This document shows positions 24,272 through 32,437 of a stretch of 46,908 nucleotides of DNA, in pieces. The notes beneath the pieces were generated by a model. The model worked only from the letters and a program-made list of their open reading frames with translations, was not told the DNA's origin and did not search any database. Origin of the DNA: Phenylobacterium sp. Lineage in GTDB: Bacteria > Pseudomonadota > Alphaproteobacteria > Caulobacterales > Caulobacteraceae. The first letter of the stretch is position 1, and every line of letters begins with the position of its first letter. The translations under genes were made by a program, and so were the position numbers. The DNA is taken from the NCBI RefSeq assembly GCF_030693405.1, contig NZ_JAUYAW010000071.1:1-46908 (forward strand), in the 5' to 3' direction.

Positions 24272-25075
24272 ATGCGGCTGCTGATCGCCCGTATCGCGCT
24301 TGTACTGTCCCTGCTGCTCCCGGTCTGGTTCATGGTCGCCGCGCTTGGGGTCAAGTTTGATCTCTGGTCCTGGCGGCTGGGCCTCGGCGTGCTCATCATC
24401 CAGTGGGGACCCCGCCTGTTGATCGGCGCCCTGGTCATCGCGCTTGTCGCTCTGGTGGCCACCCTGGCCAAGTCGCCTCGCACGGGTTGGCGCGCCGCCC
24501 TGATCGCCCTGCTGATTCCCGCCCTTGGGTTTGGCTACCTCGCCTATGTGCGCGGGCAGTCGGCCGACATTCCGCCGATCCACGATGTGACCACCAATGT
24601 TGAGGACCCGCCCATCTATTCCGAGGCGTTGATGGCCGTCCGGACCGCGGAAGACGCCAATCCGGTGGCAGAGTTCTCCGCCCAACTCACCAGCCTTCCG
24701 GCCTATCAGGGGCCACGCTTCGCCCCGCTGGCAGGCAAGAGCCTGGGCCAGGTCGGGGAGGAGGCCTATCCCGAACTTGAGACCCTGGTGACAGCCGCGG
24801 CGCCCGCCGACGCCTTTACCGCTGCCGAGGCCGAGGCCCGGGCGCAGGGCTGGACGATCGTCTCCGCCGACGCCGGGACCGGGATGATCGAGGCCACGGC
24901 GGAGACCTTCTGGTTCGGATTCAAGGATGACGTGGCTATCCGGGTCCGCCCCGGTGAGGCCGGCGCGGCCATCGACATGCGCTCGACCTCGCGGGTGGGG
25001 CTGTCCGATCTGGGGGCCAACGCCGCGCGGATCGAAGCCTATATGACGGCGCTGTCGGGCCGCCTCGCGGACTGA
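24272..25075 (+). CDS. DUF1499 membrane protein
   Basis: This is a 267-residue protein with three N-terminal helices (about 5-25, 35-65 and 72-92). It is followed by a soluble DUF1499 domain (about 100-262) with DIPPIHDVTTNVEDPP, YPELETLVTAAAPADAFTAA and FWFGFKDDVAIRVRP plus DMRSTSRVGLSDLGANAARI. The RSxSRxGxxDxGxNAxRI ending is the family hallmark. Function is unknown. A GAGGAAGG lies just upstream of the ATG. It is divergent from the radical SAM operon and is followed 21 bp later by the FAD oxidoreductase gene on the same strand. Confidence 0.85.
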   Translation: MRLLIARIALVLSLLLPVWFMVAALGVKFDLWSWRLGLGVLIIQWGPRLLIGALVIALVALVATLAKSPRTGWRAALIALLIPALGFGYLAYVRGQSADIPPIHDVTTNVEDPPIYSEALMAVRTAEDANPVAEFSAQLTSLPAYQGPRFAPLAGKSLGQVGEEAYPELETLVTAAAPADAFTAAEAEARAQGWTIVSADAGTGMIEATAETFWFGFKDDVAIRVRPGEAGAAIDMRSTSRVGLSDLGANAARIEAYMTALSGRLAD

Positions 25076-25096
25076 ACGCGGGCGGTTTTCCGGCGC

Positions 25097-26206
25097 ATGA
25101 GACTGGTCCTGGTGGGCGCGGGCCACGCCCACCTGCACCTCTTGGCGCAGGCCGGCGCCCTCCGGGCGGCGGGCCTGGACGTCACCCTGATCGCGCCCGC
25201 CGGGTTCCACTATTCGGGCCTGGCGACCGGCGTGCTGTCGGGGGCTCTGCCTTCTGCGGCCGCCCGGATCGATGTCGCGGCCCTGGCGGCGTCCCGCCAT
25301 GTGCAACACCTGCAGACTACGGTCGAGGGCGTCGATCTTTCGGCCCGCATTGTCCGGCTGGCTCGGGGCGCTGATCTTCCCTTCGACCTGGTGTCGTTCA
25401 ATGTGGGATCGACGGTCCAGGATCCGATGGGGCTGGCCGGGGCGGCGGAGGTCTGGCCGGCCAAGCCGCTGTCTCGCCTGTTTGACCTGAAGGCCCGCCT
25501 GGAGGCGGAGCTCAAACGCGAGGGGCCTCCGCCCAGGGTGGTGGTGGCCGGCAGCGGCCAAACGGGGTTCGAGATCGCCGCCGCCATCGCAGGCCTCTGC
25601 GCCCGCCATGGTCAGCAGGCCGATGTCACCATCGTCAGCCGAACCACGCCCCATTGGGGTCCGGCTGCGGCCCTCGCCAGCCTGAGACGCCGTCTGGCGG
25701 CGCGAGGGATCGTGGTGGCGATCGGCGAGGTCGTGGGTCGCGAGGCGGGACACTGTCGCCTGGCCGATGGGCATAGCTTGGCCTGCGACATGCTGGTCCT
25801 GGCCGGAGGTCTCGTGGCGCCGCCTCTGATCAGCGGTCTAGGCCTGCCGACCGATGACGCGGGCCGGTTGCGGGTCACGCCGGCGCTACATGCCCGCGAC
25901 GATCCCGCCGTCTTCGCCGCAGGGGACTGCGCTGTGATAGAGGCCTCGCCGCGGCCGCCGGTCGGCGTCTTTGGCGTCCGAGCCGCGCCCATTCTCGCGG
26001 CCAACCTCATGGCCCGGGCCCAGGGCGGCGCCTTGCGCGCTTATGAGCCCCAGCGGCGCTGGCTCTCGATCATGGACCTCGGCGACGGGACCGGGCTCGC
26101 GCTTCGCGGGCGGTTGTGGTGGCGGGGTCGCGCCGCGCTGTGGCTCAAGCGCCGCCTGGATCTCGGCTTCGTCGCCGCCGCCCGCGGCCTCAGGCCAGGC
26201 GCTTGA
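25097..26206 (+). CDS. FAD-dependent oxidoreductase resembling the NDH domain fused to SelD
   Basis: The product is 369 residues. LVLVGAGHAHLHLL is the GxGxxx opening with the GHAH signature typical of the NDH-like domain found N-terminal to selenide water dikinase in SelD fusions. FHYSGLATGVLSG, VVVAGSGQTGFEIAAAIAGL (NAD-binding) and VFAAGDCAVI (FAD-binding GD) complete the two-dinucleotide fold. No SelD kinase domain follows. Oxidoreductases of this type recur beside radical SAM/transferase gene pairs. It ends tail-to-tail with the mercuric-reductase-like gene (17-nt overlap). Confidence 0.82.
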   Translation: MRLVLVGAGHAHLHLLAQAGALRAAGLDVTLIAPAGFHYSGLATGVLSGALPSAAARIDVAALAASRHVQHLQTTVEGVDLSARIVRLARGADLPFDLVSFNVGSTVQDPMGLAGAAEVWPAKPLSRLFDLKARLEAELKREGPPPRVVVAGSGQTGFEIAAAIAGLCARHGQQADVTIVSRTTPHWGPAAALASLRRRLAARGIVVAIGEVVGREAGHCRLADGHSLACDMLVLAGGLVAPPLISGLGLPTDDAGRLRVTPALHARDDPAVFAAGDCAVIEASPRPPVGVFGVRAAPILAANLMARAQGGALRAYEPQRRWLSIMDLGDGTGLALRGRLWWRGRAALWLKRRLDLGFVAAARGLRPGA

Positions 26207-27611
26207 GGATCGAAACCACCTTGCGGGTGCGCGCGGAGAACAGCGCCGGCGTGTACCACTGCCCCGCCAGGCGCTTGCTGATCTCGCCCCGGGTCGGATA
26301 GGGGGCGATCATGCCGGTGATCTGGCTGAGCTTCAGTCCGGCTGACAGCACCAGGGCCCAGAGCGCGATGTGGTCGCCGGCGTGCCGGCCCACCAGGGTC
26401 ACGCCCAGAACCTTGCCCTTGGCCGTGGTGATCAGCTTGCCCATTCCACGGGTGTCGCCCTCGGCGATGGCTCGGTCGTTGCCGGCGAAGTCGAAGACCT
26501 CAACGCGAATATCGTCCCCATGGGCCTTGCGCGCCTCAGCCTCGCTGAGGCCCACCGCGGCGAGCTCGGGGTCGGCATAGGTCACCCGGGGCGTGGCCAG
26601 ATTGTCGGCGTTGACCGGCAGACCAAAGATGGCGCGGCGCACCACCAGGCCCGCATGGGCGCCGGCGAGATGGGTGAACTGGCCGCGGCCTGCGGCGTCG
26701 CCCACGGCATAGACGCGGCGGTTGCTGCTGCGCAGGGATTTGTCGGTGATGACGCCGTCGCGGTTCCGCTCGATCCCGGCCGCCGCCAGGTCGAGGTCGT
26801 CCAGGGCCGGCTTGCGACCCACCGCCACCAGCAGGTGGGAGCCCGAGATGCGGGTCTCGCCGCTCGCGTCCTCGACCACCAGTGTGGGGCCGGCCTCCAC
26901 CCGGATGGCCTTGCGGCCGGCCATCAGTTCCACCCCATCAGCGCGAAGCTGTTCGATCACGATGGCGGCGGCGGCGGGGTCCTCGCGACCGAGGATCTTG
27001 TCAGCCTCGACGATCACCACTTCGCTGCCCAGGCGGCGGAAGGCCTGGCCGAGCTCCACCCCGATGGGGCCGCCCCCCAGGACGATCAGGCGCGACGGCG
27101 CCTCGGTCAGCTCGAAAACCGACTCGTTGGTGAGATAGGGGACCGTGTCGAGACCGGGAATCGGCGGAACCGCCGCGCTGGAGCCGGTGGCGATGACGAT
27201 CTTGCGCGCGCGGACGCTCAGGCTCGCGCTGCCAACGGTGCGGGCGTCAAGGAAGCGGGCGGGTTCCCGGACCACCGTGACGCCCAGGCCTTCGAAGCGT
27301 TCCTGGCTGTCGTGGGGCGCAATGGCGGCGATGGCGGCGTGCACATGGGCCATGACCTGGGCGAAATCCACCACAACCTCTGGGGCATGCACCCCCAGCG
27401 CCTTGGCGTGTCGGGCCTCATGGGCGGCCGACGCTGCGGCGATCAGGGCCTTGGACGGGACGCAGCCATAGTTGAGGCAGTCGCCGCCCATCTCGCCCTT
27501 CTCGAACAGCACGACCTTCAGCCCCAGCTGGGCGGCGCCTGCGGCCACCGAAAGCCCACCGGAGCCTGCGCCGATGACGGCCAGATCCGCCTTGATCACT
27601 TTGCCGGTCAC
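26190..27611 (-). CDS. Mercuric-reductase/dihydrolipoamide-dehydrogenase-like flavoprotein
   Basis: The 473-residue class-I flavoprotein disulfide reductase has FAD-binding AVIGAGSGGLSVAAGAA, redox-active Cys45 and Cys50 in GGDCLNYGCVPSKAL, NAD-binding LIVLGGGPIGVELGQAF, and YAVGDAAGRGQFTHLAGAHA. The C-terminus ends ILKRLA, without the Cys-Cys pair of true MerA, so mercury reduction is not implied. These MerA-like proteins are often paired with a TVP38/TMEM64 gene, as here (4-nt ATGA overlap). The redox partner is unknown. Confidence 0.88.
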   Translation of the reverse strand: MTGKVIKADLAVIGAGSGGLSVAAGAAQLGLKVVLFEKGEMGGDCLNYGCVPSKALIAAASAAHEARHAKALGVHAPEVVVDFAQVMAHVHAAIAAIAPHDSQERFEGLGVTVVREPARFLDARTVGSASLSVRARKIVIATGSSAAVPPIPGLDTVPYLTNESVFELTEAPSRLIVLGGGPIGVELGQAFRRLGSEVVIVEADKILGREDPAAAAIVIEQLRADGVELMAGRKAIRVEAGPTLVVEDASGETRISGSHLLVAVGRKPALDDLDLAAAGIERNRDGVITDKSLRSSNRRVYAVGDAAGRGQFTHLAGAHAGLVVRRAIFGLPVNADNLATPRVTYADPELAAVGLSEAEARKAHGDDIRVEVFDFAGNDRAIAEGDTRGMGKLITTAKGKVLGVTLVGRHAGDHIALWALVLSAGLKLSQITGMIAPYPTRGEISKRLAGQWYTPALFSARTRKVVSILKRLA

Positions 27612-28324
27612 AGGGCGTCTCCGGTCTTGGCGCGGCGGCGCTGATAGAGGGTGACCCCCAGCGACAGCAGGCCAAGCGCCACCAGCGGACCGAGGATATT
27701 GGGCTGGAAGATGACCCCGAGGTCCGGCGCCTCGCCGCGGGCCAGCAGATCGCCGATGCCGGCGCCGATGCCGCTATAGATGAAGGTGGCCGGCATGATG
27801 CCGATGAAGGTGGCGAGCGCATAGGGCGCCAGGGGCGCATGGGCCAGGGCCGCGGCCACATTGACCAGCCAGAAGGGCGCCAGGGGGATCAGCCTCAAGG
27901 TCAGAATGTAGCCGAAGGCGCCGGCGGCGACCCCGTCGATGATCGCCTTGAGCCGGCCATTGGAGGCCTCTGCGCGCGCGCGCAAGGTGGCGCCCAGGGA
28001 CGTGCGCACGGCATAGAAGACCGCGATCGCCCCGATCGTGGCGCCCACCACGGTGGCCGCGCCGCCGACCCAGATCCCAAAGAGGTAGCCGCCCGCCAGG
28101 GTGAGGATGACGGCGCCCGGCACGCTCAGCGCCGTCGACAGGGCATAGACGCCGATGAAGGTCAGCAGCGCCAGCGGCAGGTTGTCGGCCACCAGGGCGC
28201 GCAAGGCCGCCTCATGGGTCTGTAGGGCCTGAAGGTTCAGGAACCGGCCCAGGTCGCTGGTGAAGACCAGGATTAGCCCGATCGCCAGGATCAGCAGGGG
28301 CAGGTAGCGTTTCAGGTGAGTCAT
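27608..28324 (-). CDS. TVP38/TMEM64-family (DedA-like) membrane protein
   Basis: The 238-residue polytopic protein has the family core VPGAVILTLAGGYLFGIWVG (about 70-90) followed by GATIGAIAVFYAVR and ILTLRLIPLAPFWLVNVAAA, with the conserved Arg/Pro of the re-entrant loop. The ATG at 28324 (MTHLKRYLP) is preferred to a GTG 15 nt upstream. Related DedA and VTT proteins move lipids across membranes. It is coupled to the MerA-like flavoprotein, a pairing seen in many bacteria. Confidence 0.85.
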   Translation of the reverse strand: MTHLKRYLPLLILAIGLILVFTSDLGRFLNLQALQTHEAALRALVADNLPLALLTFIGVYALSTALSVPGAVILTLAGGYLFGIWVGGAATVVGATIGAIAVFYAVRTSLGATLRARAEASNGRLKAIIDGVAAGAFGYILTLRLIPLAPFWLVNVAAALAHAPLAPYALATFIGIMPATFIYSGIGAGIGDLLARGEAPDLGVIFQPNILGPLVALGLLSLGVTLYQRRRAKTGDAL

Positions 28325-28432
28325 GGGTCCCCCAGGCACGGCCGCTGTCCTCGCCCGCGTTGCAGACAGCCGCCTGTCTGGTCTTCGTCGCCGGGCTGAC
28401 CCTGGTTACAGCCCCGCCTGGGCGCCCGTCGC

Positions 28433-28473
28433 GAAAAAAGGGAACGGCGCGCCAGTCTTTCGACTGACGCGCC
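28433..28473 (-). terminator. Intrinsic terminator of the second TonB receptor gene
   Basis: On the minus strand the arms GGCGCGTCAGTC and GACTGGCGCGCC (one mismatch) enclose a GAAA tetraloop, with a TTTTTT run a few bases beyond. It starts 33 bp after the receptor stop codon. Confidence 0.85.
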
Positions 28474-28505
28474 GCGCTTGTCCCGAAGGCTGGGCGGTCT
28501 GGCTT

Positions 28506-31328
28506 CTAGAAGGCCAGGCGCAGACCGACCCGGAAGGTCCGGCCCAGCACGTCGTAGAGGCTGCGGTTGGTCTGCAGATAACCGACCGTATTCTCGGCGC
28601 CCAGGACGTTCGGGTTCGCCGTGAGGGGCGGGTCATTGTTGAAGAGGTTCTTGATGGAGATATAGGCTTCGCCGCTGGCCCCGCTCTGGCCGAGGTCGAA
28701 GGCGTAGGTGGCCGAGGCGTCGAAGTAGAGAGCGCCTTCGATATTGTTGTCGTTGATCGTGTAGTAGGGCGGCGCAAGGGTCGGGCAAGCGCTGGTGCAT
28801 TCGGTATAGGCGTTGCTGATGACCCCGTCGCTCACCCCGCGGGCGGTGAAGTTCAGGCTGATCGGTTCGAGTTCATAGGCGGCGGTCACCCGGTAGGACC
28901 AGTCCGGCGTCGCGCTGATATTTGAGCCGGCCAGGTCGATGGCGGTGACGCCGTTGTCGGTGACGTTTTCGATGTAGTGCGTGGCCATGGCCCGCAGCGT
29001 CAGGTCGCCGGCTGCGCTGGGGATGAAGGCGTCGAGCGACGTCCGGTAGGACGCTTCGATGTCCAGGCCCTTGGCGCTCAGGCTGTTCAGGTTTTCGTAG
29101 TACAGATCGATAAAGGCCAGCTGACCGTTCTGGTAGCGGAGATTGTTGCAGTATTGCTGAGCGTTGTTGAGCAGGCAGAAGTCGGCTGCCTGCTGCGCCG
29201 TGACGAAGTCGATCACCCCTTCGACCTTGATCTCGTAGTAGTCGAGCGAAGCGGCGAAGCCGGGCAGGAAGCTCGGCTGGAAGACGACTCCCAGGCCAAG
29301 CCCGTCGGCCACTTCCGGCTGGACGTTGATATTGCCCTGCAGGTTCTGGACGAAGGCGGTGGAGACCCCGTTGATCGAGACGGCGTTGCTGCGCGCAGTG
29401 CCGGCGTCGAACAGCTCGCTCATATTGGCCGCCCGGATGTCCCGCGACGCGGTTGCGCGCAGGGTGATGTCCGGGATCGGCGAATAGGTCAGGCCAGCCT
29501 TCCAGGTGGTGACGCCGCCCGAGGTGCTGTAGCGCGTGTAGCGGGCCGCGCCGTTGAAATCGAGGCCCTCCATGATCGGGACCAGGGTCTCGATATAGCC
29601 TTCGACAACGTCATACTCGCCTTTGGTGACCTTGTAGTTGCCGTACTTCCAGCCGGCCTGGGACTCGGCGTCGACCTCACCATCGAGGGTTTCATTGCGC
29701 CATTCTGCGCCGAAGGCGATATCGATCGGGCCGGCCCAGCCGGTGAAGTCGGTGGTGAAGTTCACCGCCGCCACGTCCTGGACAAACTCCTGGGTGCGCA
29801 GCGGCTGACCCAGCACGTAGTCGATGGCCGCCTGGCTGGCGACGCCGATCCCGAAGCGGTTCAACGGGACGCAACCGTTGGAGGGAGAGGTCAAGGTTGA
29901 GCGGCAGACGATCTGGCCCGTGGTCGGATGCACCACGGCGTCCGTGGCGAGCGTCAAGCGTGTATTGTTCCAGGTCGGGGTCAGCTCTTCACGGGTCTTT
30001 GTCACCCCGTGCTGGTAGTAGGCGTCCCAGCCGAAGTCGCGGCCGAAGAGGCTGAAGTCGCCGTCGGCGCCGACCACGTAGCGGGAGGTCTCGCGGATGT
30101 TGTTGCTGCCCGACCACGGGAAGTCGGCGGTGCCTGAGCCCATGACGAAGGAGGTCAGGCCCAGGGTCGTCATCTGGTTGCGGACAGATGCGGGCAGGAA
30201 GGCGTTGTCCGACCGGATCGTGATCCCGGTGCTGGTGGGCTGGATATAGTAGCTTAAGCCCTCGTACCGGGCGTAGGAAGCCTGGGCGAAGACATTGATA
30301 TTGGGGGCGACCTCATAGCTGACGCGACCAAAGAAGCTGTCGCGGTCTTCGTCCGGCAGAAGGGAGTTGGTGCCATTCAGGCTGGAGGTGTACTCCCAGT
30401 CGCCGCCGATCATCCACTGGCCGGAGACCTGGCCATAGGCCAGCTGATTGACCGACCCGTTGACGCCGAAATAGGTGCCCCGCAGGGGGCCAGCGGTGAT
30501 CAGGCCGCCCGGGGTGTAGGACGATATGCCCACATTGTCGGCCACCACATAGAAGGGCTGACCCGCGGCCGTGTTCGGGTTGCGGATCGCGAAGTGGCCG
30601 GACTTGTTCCAGTCCCGGCTGACGCCATGAATCCCCTCCTGGCTGACTGTCTCGGCGCTCAGGAGAATGTGGCCCTTGCCATCGGCGAAGGGTGATCCGG
30701 CGGTGAAGTTGTACTTCCAGTTCTCGCCGTCACCATAGGTGGTCTCGCCGTACTCGGCGGTCATCTTCAGGCCGGTATAGGCCTTGTCGAGGATGAAGTT
30801 CACCACGCCGCCGACGGCGTCGGAGCCATAGGCCGACGAGGCGCCGCCGGTCACAACCTCGACCCGCGAGATCAGCGACTGCGGGAAGGTGTTGGTGTCC
30901 ACCTGACCCGTGGCGGCCGACACCACCGAGCGCTGACCGTCGAACAGAACCAGGGTCCGACCCGTGCCAAGGGCGCGCAGGTTCAGGGCGCTGATGCCGG
31001 CCTGGCCGTTGCTGAGCGATCCGGACGAGCTTGAGGCGGTTACTGAACCCGCCACGGAGGGCAGGGTGTTGACGAAGTCGGCGATATTGGCCGGCGCCTC
31101 GGCGAGGATTTCGGCTGAGCCCAGCACGTTGACGGGCGTTGGCGCGTCGTAACCGTCGCGCACGATGCGCGAACCGGTCACGACGACCTCTTCGAGTTCA
31201 GCGCTGGGGCCCGTCTGGGCCAGGGCGGGAACGGCCTGAGCCATCAGGGCCGCAGCGCTGGCCGTGGCCAGGGCGTAGCGACGCAGGCGGCGCGAGGCGG
31301 TGGTGGTCGATGGAGACGGATAGATCAT
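28506..31328 (-). CDS. TonB-dependent receptor, large Caulobacterales type
   Basis: The product is 940 residues from the ATG at 31328 (MIYPSPSTTT). The signal peptide ends ALAQ (about residue 38), then come LEEVVVTGSRI (TonB-box region), a plug with NLRALGTGRTLVLFDGQR and VEVVTGGASSAYGSDAVGGVVNFI, a beta barrel with GLDIEASY, and a terminal GLRLAF. The GxxxxVLxDGxR plug style is the one common in Caulobacterales receptors for peptides, sugars or aromatic conjugates. It is divergent from an Lrp/AsnC gene whose own neighbour is a secreted M20 hydrolase, so the three may form one uptake unit. It ends in a clear terminator. Confidence 0.92.
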   Translation of the reverse strand: MIYPSPSTTTASRRLRRYALATASAAALMAQAVPALAQTGPSAELEEVVVTGSRIVRDGYDAPTPVNVLGSAEILAEAPANIADFVNTLPSVAGSVTASSSSGSLSNGQAGISALNLRALGTGRTLVLFDGQRSVVSAATGQVDTNTFPQSLISRVEVVTGGASSAYGSDAVGGVVNFILDKAYTGLKMTAEYGETTYGDGENWKYNFTAGSPFADGKGHILLSAETVSQEGIHGVSRDWNKSGHFAIRNPNTAAGQPFYVVADNVGISSYTPGGLITAGPLRGTYFGVNGSVNQLAYGQVSGQWMIGGDWEYTSSLNGTNSLLPDEDRDSFFGRVSYEVAPNINVFAQASYARYEGLSYYIQPTSTGITIRSDNAFLPASVRNQMTTLGLTSFVMGSGTADFPWSGSNNIRETSRYVVGADGDFSLFGRDFGWDAYYQHGVTKTREELTPTWNNTRLTLATDAVVHPTTGQIVCRSTLTSPSNGCVPLNRFGIGVASQAAIDYVLGQPLRTQEFVQDVAAVNFTTDFTGWAGPIDIAFGAEWRNETLDGEVDAESQAGWKYGNYKVTKGEYDVVEGYIETLVPIMEGLDFNGAARYTRYSTSGGVTTWKAGLTYSPIPDITLRATASRDIRAANMSELFDAGTARSNAVSINGVSTAFVQNLQGNINVQPEVADGLGLGVVFQPSFLPGFAASLDYYEIKVEGVIDFVTAQQAADFCLLNNAQQYCNNLRYQNGQLAFIDLYYENLNSLSAKGLDIEASYRTSLDAFIPSAAGDLTLRAMATHYIENVTDNGVTAIDLAGSNISATPDWSYRVTAAYELEPISLNFTARGVSDGVISNAYTECTSACPTLAPPYYTINDNNIEGALYFDASATYAFDLGQSGASGEAYISIKNLFNNDPPLTANPNVLGAENTVGYLQTNRSLYDVLGRTFRVGLRLAF

Positions 31329-31796
31329 GACGATTCTCGACTTTTCTTTAGGGCCGCTCGCGCCTGGGGCGTGAAGGACCGTCGCGCGCGCCCCCCAAAG
31401 GCGTGCGTCAGCAGGAGAAGGTCGCGGACGACCCTCGCTTCTCATTGTGCGGATAGGCGCCTGGCGCGACGTGGATCGGGGAGGTGATCCCTCGTCAGGC
31501 TGGAGCCCTAGGCTCTGGACCCTGGCGGTCAGCTCGCGCCAAGGTGGGGCAGGCTGATTAAGGGCTGCCGCGCCAGCTCGGAACGCTATCGGTTAGGCGC
31601 GCCCCGTCGCGCCGGCAAGGACGGGCCAATTTGATCGGTCGGACACACATGGAGACTACCCCCGGTTATATTTGTTCCAATGCGTCAGTTGCTAACGACC
31701 CAAGTTGCCGACACCCTCTGCAACCGCCGGTCGCTAACTCAGCGAATTCAGATTAGTTTGGATTGTTGATCATCCGTCTGGATATCTAAGGATTTT
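31329..31796. other. Intergenic control region between the TonB receptor and lrp-like genes
   Basis: About 470 bp without a plausible gene. The half near the regulator is AT-richer (for example GGTTATATTTGTTCC at about 31660) and probably holds both promoters. A single half-site-like ATGCGTCA occurs near 31679; it is too short to rely on. Confidence 0.45.
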
Positions 31797-31832
31797 ATGC
31801 GTAAATCGTCTATCTGCTGTCGATTTACGCAT
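31797..31832. promoter_or_regulatory. 12-12-12 inverted repeat, probable Lrp/AsnC-type operator
   Basis: Perfect 12-bp arms ATGCGTAAATCG (31797-31808) and CGATTTACGCAT (31821-31832) are separated by 12 bp. The centre-to-centre spacing of 24 bp is just over two DNA turns, suited to two dimers on one face. It ends 15 bp before the regulator ATG, so autoregulation is likely. Confidence 0.7.
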
Positions 31833-31847
31833 TGAAGCGGGAATTGC

Positions 31848-32351
31848 ATGTCGAAATTCGAACACGTTGGTTTGGACGCTATCGACTTCCAAATTCTTCG
31901 GGAGCTGTCGATTGATGGACGGGCGTCCGATGTCTGGTTGGGCGAGAAAATAAACCTGTCCAGCACCGCGGTCGCACGTCGCCGCAAAATTCTTGAAGAG
32001 CGCCAGGCGGTGCTCAGCTATTCCGCTGATCTGAATATGCCGATGTTGGGATTCAGCGTCGTGGTGTTTGTGGCGATCGAGCTGAGTTCTCAGGCCGAGC
32101 GGGCCTTGAACGAGTTCGAACGCGAAGTAGTCAAGTGTCCCTCGGTGTCATACTGTGGATTCGTTTCCGGGGACACGGACTTCCTCATCATGCTGAACGT
32201 GGAGTCCTTCGAGGACTATGACCGGGTCTATCGGCGGGAGCTGTCTATGCTTCCCCATGTGTCCCGGATCCGCAGCAGCTTCGTGATCCGCGAAGTGGCG
32301 CGGCGCTCTACGCCGCCCATCGTGTTCCAGGATCGCACCGAGGGCCGCTGA
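31848..32351 (+). CDS. Lrp/AsnC-family transcriptional regulator
   Basis: The product is 167 residues. The N-terminal helix-turn-helix is LDAIDFQILRELSIDGRASDVWLGEKINLSST up to VARRRKILEE. The RAM/AsnC ligand domain follows (about 60-155), with VVFVAIELSSQAERAL, YCGFVSGDTDFLIML and LSMLPHVSRIRSSFVIREV. Such proteins sense amino acids or their derivatives and usually control nearby transport and catabolic genes. Its upstream inverted repeat suggests autoregulation; likely targets are the divergent TonB receptor and the convergent M20 hydrolase. Confidence 0.88.
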   Translation: MSKFEHVGLDAIDFQILRELSIDGRASDVWLGEKINLSSTAVARRRKILEERQAVLSYSADLNMPMLGFSVVVFVAIELSSQAERALNEFEREVVKCPSVSYCGFVSGDTDFLIMLNVESFEDYDRVYRRELSMLPHVSRIRSSFVIREVARRSTPPIVFQDRTEGR

Positions 32352-32394
32352 AACTCTGCTGGCCAGTCGATTACTGTCCGCCTTGAGTAGTTTC

Positions 32395-32428
32395 GGCGTC
32401 CCGCGCCAAGGGGATAACGCGGGACGCC
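32395..32428. terminator. Hairpin between convergent regulator and M20 hydrolase genes
   Basis: Perfect 11-bp arms GGCGTCCCGCG (32395-32405) and CGCGGGACGCC (32418-32428) enclose a 12-nt loop between two convergent stop codons. The T-runs are weak on both sides, so it is only a probable bidirectional terminator. Confidence 0.55.
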
Positions 32429-32437
32429 GCCTTGGGA

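Noticed and set aside
26190..27611. True mercuric reductase (merA)
   Set aside because: It lacks the N-terminal heavy-metal domain and the C-terminal Cys pair, and no merR, merT or merP lies nearby.
31679..31686. Additional half-site of the Lrp-type operator near the TonB receptor promoter
   Set aside because: Only 7 of 8 bases match and there is no inverted partner; it is too short to separate from chance.
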